A stretch of DNA of 64,000 nt, from positions 33,397,840 through 33,461,839 of the forward strand of contig CM017563.1 of the NCBI GenBank assembly GCA_007844125.1, read 5' to 3'. Position 1 is the stretch's first letter, and each line of letters begins with the position of its first letter. Below the pieces are notes generated by a model. It was not told where the DNA came from. It saw nothing but the letters and a program-made list of their open reading frames with translations, and made no database searches. This document shows, piece after piece, positions 24,595-36,879 of this stretch. The stretch is from Sinonovacula constricta (taxonomy: Eukaryota > Mollusca > Bivalvia > Cardiida > Solecurtidae). The translations under genes were made by a program, and so were the position numbers.

Positions 24595-24764
24595 AAGGAA
24601 AATATAATTATGTTGTCGAAAAATCTTTGTACAAACTTCCCTTACGTATTAGAACGTGTTCAATTATTTATCAATCGAACCAAAAATGAAAAAGAAAATT
24701 GAGAAAAGCAATATATATAATTATACAGTTCAACGCCGAAAATAAGTTAGATTTAAACAGCTTT

Positions 24765-24770
24765 AATAAA
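24765..24770 (+). promoter_or_regulatory. candidate polyadenylation signal AATAAA
   Basis: The hexamer lies 171 bp past the stop at 24594, a normal distance for a short 3' UTR. AATAAA is common in AT-rich DNA, so this counts only together with the exon model. Confidence 0.35.
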
Positions 24771-25069
24771 CATAGCTCGAGGAAAAATTATTAGTTGCTT
24801 ATTTCATTTTAAACTGACGTAGAATGTTGGCGCGATAAGAGAGTGATGTTTCTCATTATATATATATTTCTCATTAAAGATACCATTTAAACTATTTCTC
24901 TATTGCTGACATAATAACAAAGCTCAATGGAGTCCCTTATGACGTTTATGTATTGTACACGAATGGTCCAATAGCTAATTATGTGTTTGTAAGATGTATT
25001 CATCTAAATTCCTGCAAAATTCAACTTTTTGTGATTGCTTAATGCCGATCACGTTATTATGGTCCACAC

Positions 25070-25427
<358 letters not shown>

Positions 25428-25429
25428 TT

Positions 25430-25500
25430 CTGGGTAGAATCACCGGCAGTTTACTAAGAAAGCCTCCCCACATAAAAGTTCTCTACCCGCCATTGGGGTT
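25430..25500. repeat. SINE-C fragment
   Basis: GGGTAGAATCACCGGCAGTTTACT and the following AAGTTCTC resemble the body of SINE-C at 11560-11630. Short and diverged. Confidence 0.3.
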
Positions 25501-25749
25501 TTCATGATATTTGACATAGTTAGCCAGGATACATAGTCCATGCCTTTTGTGCAGTGCTTGTTTTACTGCGTAACTTAATCAGACTTTTTTCTGACACTCG
25601 ATTTACCTCATAAATAACGGCATTGTAGATATTGTTACATTCTTATGCGATTTTATATTTAGGCGCATTTCTTTTTACACAACACCTTGGCGACTGATCA
25701 CATTAAAAACAACAACAAACAAACAAAACAAAAATCAAATTATAATTGC

Positions 25750-25890
25750 AAAAAGACAATATGACAAGGTCCTATGGCACTAAAAGATATATATAAGTTT
25801 AAAAATGCACAGGATAACTGTATTCACATGCCAGTCAAAGGTAAAACTTACAACAAAACTGTGACGAGGAATTTAATAAAATAGAGGCAA
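25750..25890 (-). repeat. dispersed repeat R, diverged inverted copy
   Basis: Reverse-complement similarity to R over the CATAGGACCTTGTCATAT end and the CACAGTTTTGTTGTAAG part. Confidence 0.45.
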
Positions 25891-26159
25891 GTGATCCCAA
25901 TAACATTTGGTATCACTTTACCCTTTACCTTTACTGTGAACCCCTGTCTATAAGCTTATACAACATGAATATACGGCTGGTCTGTTCTCACAAACAATCT
26001 GTCTTGGTATTTGAAAGTTCGCCATGCTGAAACACGTTGTCGTAAATAGAATGCTATTTATCGGAACTCTTAAGAAATATTACAATATAACAAAATGAAG
26101 ACAAGTTTTAATATTTATGTCAGGGAATTATGGCTGCTGTTGACATATCTACCTTTATT

Positions 26160-26240
26160 GTGACATGGACTATAGAATAATCAAACGCCTCTTCTTATTG
26201 ACAGCAAGGATTGCTTTCTGTAACTTAAGGGCAGTTTCCT
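26160..26240 (-). repeat. module M fragment, inverted
   Basis: AAACGCCTC, GCTTTCTGTAACTTAAGGG and CAGTTTCCTTTTAT match the reverse complement of the right end of M (13340-13390). Confidence 0.45.
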
Positions 26241-26249
26241 TTTATAACT

Positions 26250-27170
26250 GTATATATTGGATTTATGTCGCAAAGACTTGTAAACCATTTATTTGATACA
26301 CATGATATTAACATGATATTAACAAATTGATAGTCAATAGAAATAAGAAAAATGAAAACAGAATCAACGATTGTTCTTTCATTTAGATATACAGACTTCA
26401 AAACTTGTTGTGACAAATCTACGATGAAAGTGTCCAAACGCTGAGCTCGAGTAGATATCTATATTGAAGGTAAAGAATACGCATGGAAGAAAACTCTACG
26501 AAAAATACATTTTTTATTATTTTACTTCCCCTATATGACACTTAAGACATTCCTTCTACGTGACAAAAGCATGTTTCTTTTGCAGTCTTCAAATATGGAA
26601 ATCATATACTCTCGTTACTTGGCACAATGACTGTTGAATGCCACATAACAACTAGCCGGAGCTTGATTTCATGTAGATGAATGTAATTAGTTAACATGTT
26701 AAAAAGATTGTGAGATTTTGAAGGCTTACAACGCTACTTAACAGATATACATTTCCTAAAGTCACAATTGTGATTGAATAAATGACATGTTAATGTCAGA
26801 GCTGTAACAATTTCCGCTCGGAGCTTAGCAACATATAACTACATTCGCTTCAATTGTTAGATTTTAGCGTATCAGATGTTTTTTAGAAATAAATCATTTG
26901 CCTATAAATGAATTGTGTGAGTGCATTAGTTGGTAAATGATCTTCTGTTTTTCAGAGCAAACGGAAATACCTTTTATAGAAGTAGGTTTCTGCAATTAAT
27001 TGAGACTGGAATGAAATAAAAGTACGATATATGACAATGAAACGGAAGTGCAAACTGAAAATCTGCCATGTTACAAAACAGCTCTTAGTTCAGAATTAAT
27101 GTACGCGACAATATGATTCAATCCCTTAGCTCGAATGGTGTCAGTTAACAAAAAACTTAGAAACTAGCAG
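26250..27170. other. no gene seen
   Basis: AT-rich DNA without supported exons. Confidence 0.4.
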
Positions 27171-27179
27171 GGATTAAAG

Positions 27180-28250
27180 AAAACACACACACCGACGCAA
27201 ATGTACTCACGCAGGGACGATCACAAACGCACGCGCGCAATCACACACGATAGCAGCACGCACAAACAAGGAGGCAGAAGACACACAAATACATCATTGA
27301 TAACGCGTTCATAATACCATTGCTACAACTGTTGTAAATGCGATTTACCACAATTGTCGAAAATCGAACTATCAAGATCTATAAAAAACTTTGATGTGAC
27401 AAAAAAAATCTTTGATGTAAAAAATATTATATATATTTCTGTTGTCCACTGAGAAAATTTTGCAGATAAAACTCTCTAAATTTTGAAATTTTTAGAAAAC
27501 TTAAAGTAAAATTATTTAGAAATATGTACATGCATGAAAACGTATTCTACAGGATTCTGCACAAATAATAAATTACACAATGTAAAATATGGAATGGCAA
27601 TAAGAGATACAATCATCACGTTCACACGCCATATGCTTTGCAAACTATATTTGAATAATCTCTGCTATAGTTTCCATTTAAACACAACCACGCCAACCAA
27701 GTACGATTGATATATTAGGCTTTTAATACGATTCGGTTCCCAAGATATCTTGTTAAGATTGACATGTTTTTCAAAAACATTAGAACTTTCACGTAACTTC
27801 AATTCAATAAACACGACATCTTTTCGAAGTCTATACTGACATTGTACGAGCATGTAACAAAACCTATATAATATTGACTTTGCATTTCGAAGGTGCGCTT
27901 TTGCAAAGAAACATTACAAGCATCTGGGGACGTATTTTCCATTCAGGGTTTAGTCACGCTATGAACACTTCTTCGTGTTGTAATGAATAAATGTCGAACT
28001 TGAGACGCCAGAAATAGAAATTAGACAATTAAAAACTCAGTACAAACGGAAATAAATAATATCGCGTTTTTGAAAATTTCAAAAACGAAGTTGACAGTTT
28101 TTTCTGCAATGTATTTTATTACAGCACTGCATTTTATTACCCTTAAAGTAGAACAGCAATGTACCGTCAATGTTAATTTATCTGGATTCACAATCACCAA
28201 AGAAAGTCTCACAATAAAATAGAATGGTGTTTGTGTATATGTTTTATGGA
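27180..28250 (+). repeat. segmental duplication D, copy 1
   Basis: Starts in a degenerate CA/CG-rich tract (ACGCACGCGCGCAATC) and matches 33295-34175 in order: GATATCTTGTTAAGATT, ATTTCGAAGGTGCGCTTTTGC, TTTAGTCACGC, GTCGAACTTGAGA, TAGAAATTAGACAATTAA and TTCTGCA. Copy 1 is followed directly by unit U copy 4. Confidence 0.7.
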
Positions 28251-28671
28251 ACTCTGTCCATAGATTAACTTTAAAATGACGATCCTTAATATATTTTGAA
28301 ATAAACATATTTGTAGACTCCTCTTGTAACTTAACTAAGATTATTCATCGCAGAAATTTAACTTATCATTAATGTTGTACGCGTTCAATATAACGTCGCA
28401 AAAACAAAAATTGGTTTTTACCGATAAAAATACTTCTAAGGAAATTGCAAACTGAGAAAAATGCACTTGAACATGTCACGTTTATGTCGGCCTTACTGTC
28501 TAACCTCACCTTTGACCCTCTTAGAAATTATTGCAAAAGGCCATTCAGTACGCATAATCTTTTAAGAGACATGAAGATGATGGCATAATGGCATATTTTG
28601 AAAACTGGTCAATATCTTCACGGAAGCTTCTTGTGAAAAAGTATTTGAGATATATACTATACGCACGATCT

Positions 28672-28938
28672 GACCGGCCGCAATAGCTCAATTGGTAGAG
28701 CTTTGGCTTGCGGATCGGGAGGTCGCGGATTCAAACCCCGACCGGGACAAACCAAAAACTTTAAAGTTGGTAGTAGTGACTTCCCTCCTAACACTCGGGG
28801 CTAAGGGGACAGCAATACGCTTGACTCGTTGGTGTCAGTATAATGGACCGGCCGGGTACCTCATAAGTGCCCCTGTGCTATAATGATAGAAATGTCTCTG
28901 CACAGTACAGGCAAAAATGCCGGCAAATGCCTGTACCG
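28672..28938 (+). repeat. SINE-A, full length, 7-bp target-site duplication
   Basis: The tRNA-like head starts near 28674, with box A TAGCTCAATTGG and box B GGATTCAAACC; then the family body and the GGCAAAAATGCCGGC palindrome near the end. ACGATCT flanks both sides (28665-28671, 28939-28945). Copies 1 and 2 of unit U keep the unoccupied sequence GTACGCA(C/T)GATCTT, so the pre-insertion site can be read directly. Confidence 0.93.
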
Positions 28939-29249
28939 ACGATCTTAAATCTACCACCAATGGATTTGCCCAAATATTTTCTGGAAAATATGACATGATT
29001 ACTAGTTAAATTAATGTAAGGTTTTATTATTAAAACATAATTTTGGATCCTTTACCATTTTTTTTTGTTTTTGCTTTTTATTTAAAACTAGTAAGAAATA
29101 CATGTACCTATTCCTTGACAGGACGAAACCAAATGGAATCGTCTGCTAGAGTATCGATTGTTCGATTCTTTTTTGTTATAATTTACCGACATAGTTACAC
29201 TCATATTTGCGTCGTCCAATTATTTGTTTCATAGGAAGAACGCAGACTT

Positions 29250-29396
29250 ATGTATGAGTAGTACAATGTATCACCAGCGCACCAGAGTTCCTGGAAAACT
29301 TATCCATATGACAGTTCTGGACCTGACCGGGACCCGCGTGGTGAGGGACTGGCGTGTTGCAAATTAGAGACTGTAACCTCTCGACCACGGGCGCCT
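29250..29396 (-). repeat. SINE-C (tRNA-derived) copy in unit 4
   Basis: On the minus strand GGCGCCCGTGGTCGAGAGGT looks like a tRNA 5' half with box A. CGGGTCCCGGTCAGG is a decayed box B, followed by the body with GTCATATGGA. It sits at the same place in U as 11520-11712. Confidence 0.55.
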
Positions 29397-29590
29397 CTAA
29401 GCAAAAAATATATTCTGAAAGCGATTTGTCATAATTAAATCCTCACAACTTTCTTCTCTGTAAATTCTGCAAAGTATGAAGCAAATTTTAACTTTTGTTA
29501 TTATAACTATTGAGATAATACGATACTTGTGATTGCATCGTCTCTTCTGTTTGTCTCGATCGTCAACTGTTAAAGTATATGTTACTTATT

Positions 29591-29711
<121 letters not shown>

Positions 29712-30389
29712 AGAGGGTTTAATAAGCTTTAGTTATTAACAAAAAGATCACTTCGATAACAAACTTACATTTTCCATTTTTTCATGCGTTCTTTGTTTCC
29801 TTTTTCCAATAATGCACGCAATAGTTTTGTTATTCCCTGTTTCATCGCTACAACTCCATTACTGATAGTCCCAAAGGTCGCAAGGACCAAATATATATAA
29901 CTAAAGTTTATTTCAGCAAAGAAAATTCCTTGAGACAATGTCCCAAAAGACATTCTTAACAACAAAGCAACATAACACAGAAATGTCATCAAAAGTACAC
30001 TCCCTTAAGAAACAAACAGACAAAACAGAATGAGGCGTTTGAATGTTATATGATCTGAACCATCCAAACATAAGACAACACGAGACAAATTCTCAAGACT
30101 CACAGTAATTGCACCAGTTTTCATTTAGTTAAGGTCTCTGTTCCTAAGAATGTTCATAAATAAAATTCTCTTTACAAAAACATGTTTATGCAATTTAATT
30201 ATTACATATTATTATATTATATTATATGCCAAGACGTATCCTTTGGAAAAGGTAAATAAGAAAAGGTCCTATCAAATTTACCATATATATCCAAATCTAA
30301 ACTACCTCTAGACAAAGGCAAATAGGGTAAATATAAATGTGACAGAAACACACAGACGGGACATAACACACAAACAGAAAAGAAACAGT

Positions 30390-30475
30390 TACCGCCTTGG
30401 AACGATCAGTCGGCAAAAGGAACGACTGGCGTGCTTAAACCTGGTTTGGGAAGCGCTCCAACCTCGAACGTCCTG
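30390..30475 (-). repeat. dispersed repeat R, partial inverted copy
   Basis: ACCGCCTTGGAACGATCAGTCGG and GTGCTTAAACC are the reverse complement of the left half of R (51250-51330). Confidence 0.55.
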
Positions 30476-30687
30476 AAGATTTTTTTCTATGAAACAAGCA
30501 GTGTAAATACAATATCCCGTTAAAGTGAGACAACTAACAATTAGCACCTGCATCGGGAGTTAAAAAGGCCGACCAACTAGATACATGTACTTAGGTCTAA
30601 ATGTGAAATTACAGAAAATCGTTCACTGTAAAAATAAAGCGTGTAAACTGGCATAACTTATTACAAGATATTGCATAAAATCCGCGT

Positions 30688-30800
30688 TTTGTTCTTACTT
30701 TTCGCTTGGCTTGCATGTAAAATACCTTTTTTCTGTGCCTTTTCGGAGTTTGGTATATGTTGCAATGCTCATAGGACTTTGTCATATATTCTTATTTATA
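30688..30800 (+). repeat. dispersed repeat R, right half
   Basis: Matches 51365-51470 closely (TTCGCTTGGCTTGCATGT, TTTTCGGAGTTTGGTATATG, ATGCTCATAGGA). It interrupts unit U between CGCGTTTTGTTC and TACTTCGCGTGTCTTGCAATG. Confidence 0.75.
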
Positions 30801-32189
30801 TTACTTCGCGTGTCTTGCAATGATGGATTATATAAGCAGCTATGCTTAGAGTGTTTGAGATTTATACTGTTCTCATCGTGGTTCAAGCAATGACTCAACA
30901 CGATACAAAAATAAATTTCGCTGGATAAATACTCTCGCCAATTTATCAGATGTTCTGCATACCAACTTTAGAGATGTAAGGTCTCTAATTTATAAATTAA
31001 CTTAGCGATATTTATCTTTTTTTTTTTTAAATACAAACTACAAAACAGACAGAGTCTAGTTTAAGCTATCATTTACGAGTGTCTGCCGATATTTTTTCAA
31101 TGTCAAGCGATGTACCATACACACACATATATATACAAAAAGGGCGTTTGTGTATATTGCTACTTTTTCTTGAATAGCTAATCTGCAAAAGTTTGCAGTA
31201 TATTTGCAGCAAAATCGTTTATTCTATATCGGCAAAAGAGTATCTCCGAGTTATAATACACAGGTATCTTTGTATCATAGCAGCCCTCTTACCATTACAA
31301 ATGTATATTATAGTGCAAATTTGCCGCACAGCGTGCGTTCAACGTTCGTGTTGCATGTATATCGTTCATGCAAATTGTCCTGTGCGCGTGCCAATAGTTT
31401 TGATAGTTTACTTTGACTTATCAACAGTAACCTTACATTCGTGTTGTGTAAGTATGATCTAAAATGTTTACACAAACAAAGGTTGGCCGTTGAAAGTAAT
31501 ACAAGCATTCATATGGTCGAGGTACCAAGACCAACATGCACACTGTGCACAAAGGCCCGCTGATTGTCACATGCAACCACGTGAGACTTTGTTGTTTGGC
31601 TTTACATTACGATTTCACGATTTTGAAGTCACTGGTAGCATAACTACAACATTGGCAGAAGAAAAACGTAATTTTATTTGTAGGAAAGAATGCATAATCT
31701 TTGGAGTCTTGGCTCTTGCAGGATTAAGTTTTTTTGTGTGTTTTAAGAATTTGTGGTAAATTCCGCTTATTAATGTTGTAAATCTGTTGAATTTTTTTTT
31801 GTTTGTTTAATAACTCCTTTATTACAGATCAGTATAATCGGCAATAACTTCTGCACACCATTAAATGTATACGTTTCTGTTGTTCTGTCATTTGTCACAG
31901 TGAACTGATGAAAATAACGTGAAAAAAGTCACACAAATTCCAGTATAAATAGAAACATATTGAGATAAGAACTGTACTGAACACATGTCTGAACGAATCA
32001 AGAGAATAAACGAACAACTGATTTTTTTCTAATAAAAATAGGTTATAAGATTCAGAAAATAAAACAATACTTTGATTGCAACATTCCATGTTCGATGGAG
32101 ATGCTTCTTGCTTTAATCTGTTATGATTATAACGACAAGCTACTACATGTATATAAAGTACCCAACTTGCAATCCCAGAGTGACAAAGG

Positions 32190-32375
32190 ACACACTGATA
32201 CATTGTCCAGCCATTTCTGGATTGACAATGATTCAACTTCTGAACTAGATCCAATGGCAAGAATTGTCAGGATTATTAGTATAAGTCATACAAATAACAG
32301 TATTGACCTCTCAGAATGCCGGTAATACGTCTTTAAACTAACGTTCTCTTTTCAGACGGAATGAAGTAAACCAGA
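32190..32375 (+). repeat. dispersed repeat P, copy 3
   Basis: Diverged match to 6075-6200 (GAACTAGATCCAATGGCAA, ATTATTAGTATAAGTCATAC, TTTTCAGACGGA). It contains the pyrimidine-AG stretch CGTTCTCTTTTCAG, equivalent to TTTTTTCCAG in copy 1. Confidence 0.38.
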
Positions 32376-32620
32376 TTGGACAAAACACATATACCATGTG
32401 AGAGCCGTCCAGAATATACAGAAAAGAATGCGAATGTATTCCCGATTTTCAAGAAGATAATTTACCACTTGGTACATCTGACATTTGTGTCAATAAAATA
32501 TCGCAAAGATCAACGCGTGTTGGCATGATATAAATGAAAGAAATAAAAGAAAATCACTCTTGAAAGATAGCGTCTGACATAGATCAGCTCAAATGTTGTT
32601 TTTTTCCCGTGTGCATGCAT

Positions 32621-32742
<122 letters not shown>

Positions 32743-33294
32743 CAATGAACGGTATAATCTAATCGACATTAATATTGCATCATTATCTGCATCGAAATCA
32801 GTATTTAAAACTTGTTTCCAAATAATTTGATCAATTAATATTTAATGACAATCAATTCAACAGTTTATATGTTTTTATTTTGGTGGTTATTAAGCTTTTA
32901 ACGAGTAAGTATAATGCGTTAAAAGCAGAAGTTTGGTCAGCATAATAAGCTTTTGTTTATATTCGTGTTTGCAAAAAAACAACAACACAACTTCGTTTAT
33001 ATTTATATTTCATTTAATGTTGAACATCTCACCGCTTCTTCCGCAAAACAACAAACTACATGATACTTAATTGGGCAGATCCAAACTCTTGTAACTGTTA
33101 CAACTTACAGCGTTTAAATCCACGACTAAACACCAATTATGTATTTAAGTTTATTTCTTATCCTATATTTATTCTATACATCTATGAAGCCAAAATCCCA
33201 ATCGTCTTAATTTTTATACAAGATTTTAATTACTAATTTACTAAACATTAAATACAATTTTACCTAATGTAAGTTAAACCAGACAGTTAAAACG

Positions 33295-34175
33295 CATACA
33301 CATATACACAGGCAGGCACTCACCCGCACATGCACCCGCGCGCACACACAAGCGCACACACATGCATGCACACATGCACGCAAACAAACGAACACAAGGA
33401 CACACATATACAGACATCGTGGAGAAAACGTTCACAATACCCTTGCTTAAACCTTTGTAAAAAAAATATACATGTATCAGCTACTGAAAAACATGATAAT
33501 TTGAAAACTTTTGCCGATCAAGCATTTTGAATTTTGTCACTATTAAAAATTGTAATGTTATAAAGATTAAGGTAAACACAAATCTATTTTACTGGGTACT
33601 ACACAATCGATATGATAATTAAACAATATGAAATATTAAACGGCTGCAGGAAATTCAATGACATTATTGACACATCATTTGCTTTGCCCATTAAGTTTGA
33701 TTAATTTCTGTTTTAGTTTCTATAAAACAAACTCAAAACAAATACGACTCAAAAGTCATTTCGATTAACTTGATATCTTGTTAAGATTAACAAAAATAGG
33801 TTGCAAATAAATAATCAAAACGTATCTTTAACACACGAGTTATTGTTTCGAAGGCCATACTGCATATAACGAAACTTATGTAGTGTTGACATAGCCTTTC
33901 GAACGTGCACGCTTGCAAATTAACATTGTACGTATCTGGGAACCCAATCTCTCCATTTGGGATTCAGTCACGCAATAAACACATTTTCTCTTTATAATTA
34001 GTATCGAACTTGAGAAGACAACAGAATATAATAGAAATTAGACAATTAACTAAATAGAGTTCGATGTAAATAACACCATGTGTATATTTGCGAAACGGAA
34101 ATGTCTTATTTTCTGCAGTGTATAACATAAAAGCATTGTACTTTACCACCCTAGAAGAATTGCAATACACTTCGT
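33295..34175 (+). repeat. segmental duplication D, copy 2
   Basis: Counterpart of 27180-28250, beginning in a CACACGCGCG-type tract and keeping the landmarks in the same order. Offset about 6.1 kb. Confidence 0.68.
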
Positions 34176-34179
34176 ATAA

Positions 34180-35090
34180 AATTACTTTGTAAATATAACA
34201 AGATTAATTTCGCAACCTCTCACAACTTCAGTTTGAATTATAGTCCATCACTTACAAAGTTGGGACAATTGTTTATATTATGAACTGGGGCCTTAAGTTA
34301 TGAATAAATATATTGCCTTACTATAGTTGTTTTTAACTGATTAATTAAATCTCCTAATTCCCGAGCTTTCGCAATGAGACTCCGAATTATAAACTGGTCA
34401 ACAGAGAGACAGACAGACAAATACTGTATTAACACTCATGTACATACATGTACAAAATGAGTATCTGTACAATTTGTTTTATAAATACTATGTTAAGTTC
34501 GGTCAAACAAGTGAAATTCTAGAATAGAGGTGATGTTAATGGAAGTAGGGATATTTTGTTAGTAGGGAGGTTAGTGGGGGTGGGGTGGATGGGGGACACA
34601 CAGGATAATATAGTTACTAAACACAAAGGTAACATGATGACATAGCAAATGACATTGTCGTAGAATAGCTGTTACACATTTTCATTATACAACATATACT
34701 GTTAAAGAGAAAACAATAATAGACAAGAAAACCTTATAGGTGAGGTATCTCTATTTTTTGCTTATAAAATTGATAAATATTGTACGAGTCTTGCAGTAAA
34801 AGAAAGATCTTAAGGTAGTAGTTGTCAAAAGTATGGTTCGAAAAGTATGTGATATTCGTCAATTCGTATAGATAACGTCAATTATTAGCTGGTCTATGGC
34901 ATTTTAATATGAATTATTAAAGATTTTCCAAAAGAGAAAAAATGCATCAAATTTAGGATCTATACTTCTATTTTAAAAATCGATTCAGTGATGATTGGCA
35001 CAACAGGCAAGACCAAAAAAGACATACATTTCTCAATGTTTATGTAATTGCCAGTCGACAAACCAAATTAAAGTATCCGCAAGCTGCAGA
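34180..35090. other. no gene seen
   Basis: AT-rich DNA with a short G-rich patch (GGTGGGGTGGATGGGGG, 34578-34594). Confidence 0.4.
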
Positions 35091-35099
35091 GAGCTGATA

Positions 35100-35260
35100 C
35101 CGTTTGGTTCACTCAATTTTTTTAATGACTCGTCACAGATTTGTTTTTACTGTTACATTTGGCTTGCATGTGAATGATAATTGTCCAATACCTTTCCGAA
35201 GTTTGGTATATGTTGCAATGCTCATAGGGCTTGGTCATATTTCCTTGTTTTCTGTAAAAC
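35100..35260 (+). repeat. dispersed repeat R, right half
   Basis: CGTCACAGATTTGTTTTTAC, GGCTTGCATGTGAAT and GTTTGGTATATGTTGCAATG match R; the left half appears inverted at 35345-35455. Confidence 0.65.
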
Positions 35261-35344
35261 GAGAACTACCACAAATAAAAAATGAGCAACGTACAATGGC
35301 ACATATAATTAAATATGCATATTAATAAAACACAGTGACACATA

Positions 35345-35455
35345 AAGAAATATAATTACCGCCTTGGAAGGATCAGTCGGTCAGATGGCCGATTGAGATG
35401 CTGAAACCTAGTATGTGTAGCGCATAATCCTCGCACTTCCTGAAATATTTTCTTA
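35345..35455 (-). repeat. dispersed repeat R, left half, inverted
   Basis: ACCGCCTTGGAAGGATCAGTCGG and the CTCGCACTTCCTGA end are the reverse complement of 51230-51330. The same split and flipped layout is seen at 30390/30690. Confidence 0.6.
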
Positions 35456-35783
35456 AAGAAAAAATTATTAATAAAAATCAATTAGCCAGAAAGCTAACAG
35501 TAAACATCTATATCTGATGTTACAAAGAATACACCTTACAGACAATATAAAATGGTTGTATAAAACTTTTCATGTACAAAATAAACAATACGTACATAAG
35601 ATAAAAACACAATCAAAACAATATCTAAAAAGAGAACAGTCTAAGATAAAATTATAGTTAAAGTGATGACGTATAAAAAGAAGTAAATAATGACGTCATA
35701 CTACAAACAGATACTGAAAAATGTTAATAATACAGTTCCCTACAGTTCCAATATTGTAAATTGTTCCAGAGGGAAATATTTCT

Positions 35784-35910
35784 TTCTTAAACGCTCACAC
35801 TCGAGTTTTTGGCAAATTGCTTTTTTCAAAAGTTAAACATAAAAAAACAACCATGATTAACTCTTGAAAATAGCAATTTGCCAAAATTTCGAGTGCGAGC
35901 GTTTTTAGAA
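35784..35910. mobile_element. hairpin (foldback) MITE, copy 2
   Basis: Arms of about 48 bp pair almost perfectly. The left arm reads AAACGCTCACACTCGAG then GGCAAATTGC; the right arm, reversed, reads AAACGCTCGCACTCGAA then GGCAAATTGC, both running on to AAGTTAA/GAGTTAA. The loop is about 20 bp. The second copy is at 4851. Confidence 0.85.
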
Positions 35911-36879
35911 TATGCAACGCCGCATATATAGGACCCTGATTTATCTACCATTGTTAAATAATGAAAGCAAACACTGTCTTCATGTAGCACTTATTCCTAT
36001 TGGAGACTGACCAAGCTGCCTAACCGTTCTAGGGCACGACTGGAGAGATGAAGAGACAGTATTCCAAGTGTGACTGTCACAATTGTAGTTTTAACCCACC
36101 ATATTCATGTAGACTTAACCACCAGTGTGGTCATATACATTAGTTACTTAAAAACTTGAACTGAGGAGTCCATCAATGAAATACAACGTTCCCGGGTTGT
36201 TAAGAACAAAGCAAAACATTATCTGAAAATCAGAAAAGTTATAAGCACATTTTGCTTTTATTAATTTAGTAAATTTCTGTAAAATGAAGCATGGCTTTGT
36301 CCTGTTGCAAAAGTGTTGTTTTCTTTTCATTTGCTGTTATGCGACGAAGAAATTAGAATTTTCTAGTAATAAACTGCCTTTTGTTTGTAACCTTAATGCA
36401 CACTTATACAAACCTTGTAAGTTGTGATAAATAAACGTCACTGGGGGAAGTATTAGGTGAATAACTATTGGTATGGCTACTTTACAATACTAAAGTAGTA
36501 TAGTCGTTCTTGTCAAAGTGTTCTCTGTAAGCGGATGCACAAAACGAGTAAACTTAGGTCAAACTTAGTTTCACCGGGATGCCATGGACTGTATTAAAGA
36601 AAATATACTTATTTGATCAAGAATAATACCAGGCCAGTGAAAGGTCGCGTTAACTTATCTTTCTTTTATACAAATATGATTCATTTGGCTGTCAGAAGAA
36701 GATATACATATTTCACGCTAAATAATGACAGTTCTGCAAATAATTAGTTGAACCTTGATTCAAAAATAATTTTCTTTTACACAAATGTGAACCAATTCAA
36801 ATACTTTTTATTTCTAAATCACAACGGAAACAGAAATTACGTTCTCTCTAGTATAAGGTTTTCTTTGAATAAAGAACGC

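Noticed and set aside
28674..28750. tRNA gene
   Set aside because: Box A and box B are present, but the sequence continues into a SINE body with target-site duplications, and the same unit occurs at 56339. The same applies to 49620-49693 and 61094-61170.
31490..31759. 89-codon plus frame with a C-terminal hydrophobic run
   Set aside because: This length is expected several times by chance at this AT content, and no good acceptor or polyadenylation context was found.
36148..36330. Minus-strand frame entered by a strong acceptor (CTTTTCTGATTTTCAG)
   Set aside because: Only 24 codons follow the acceptor and nothing else supports an exon.
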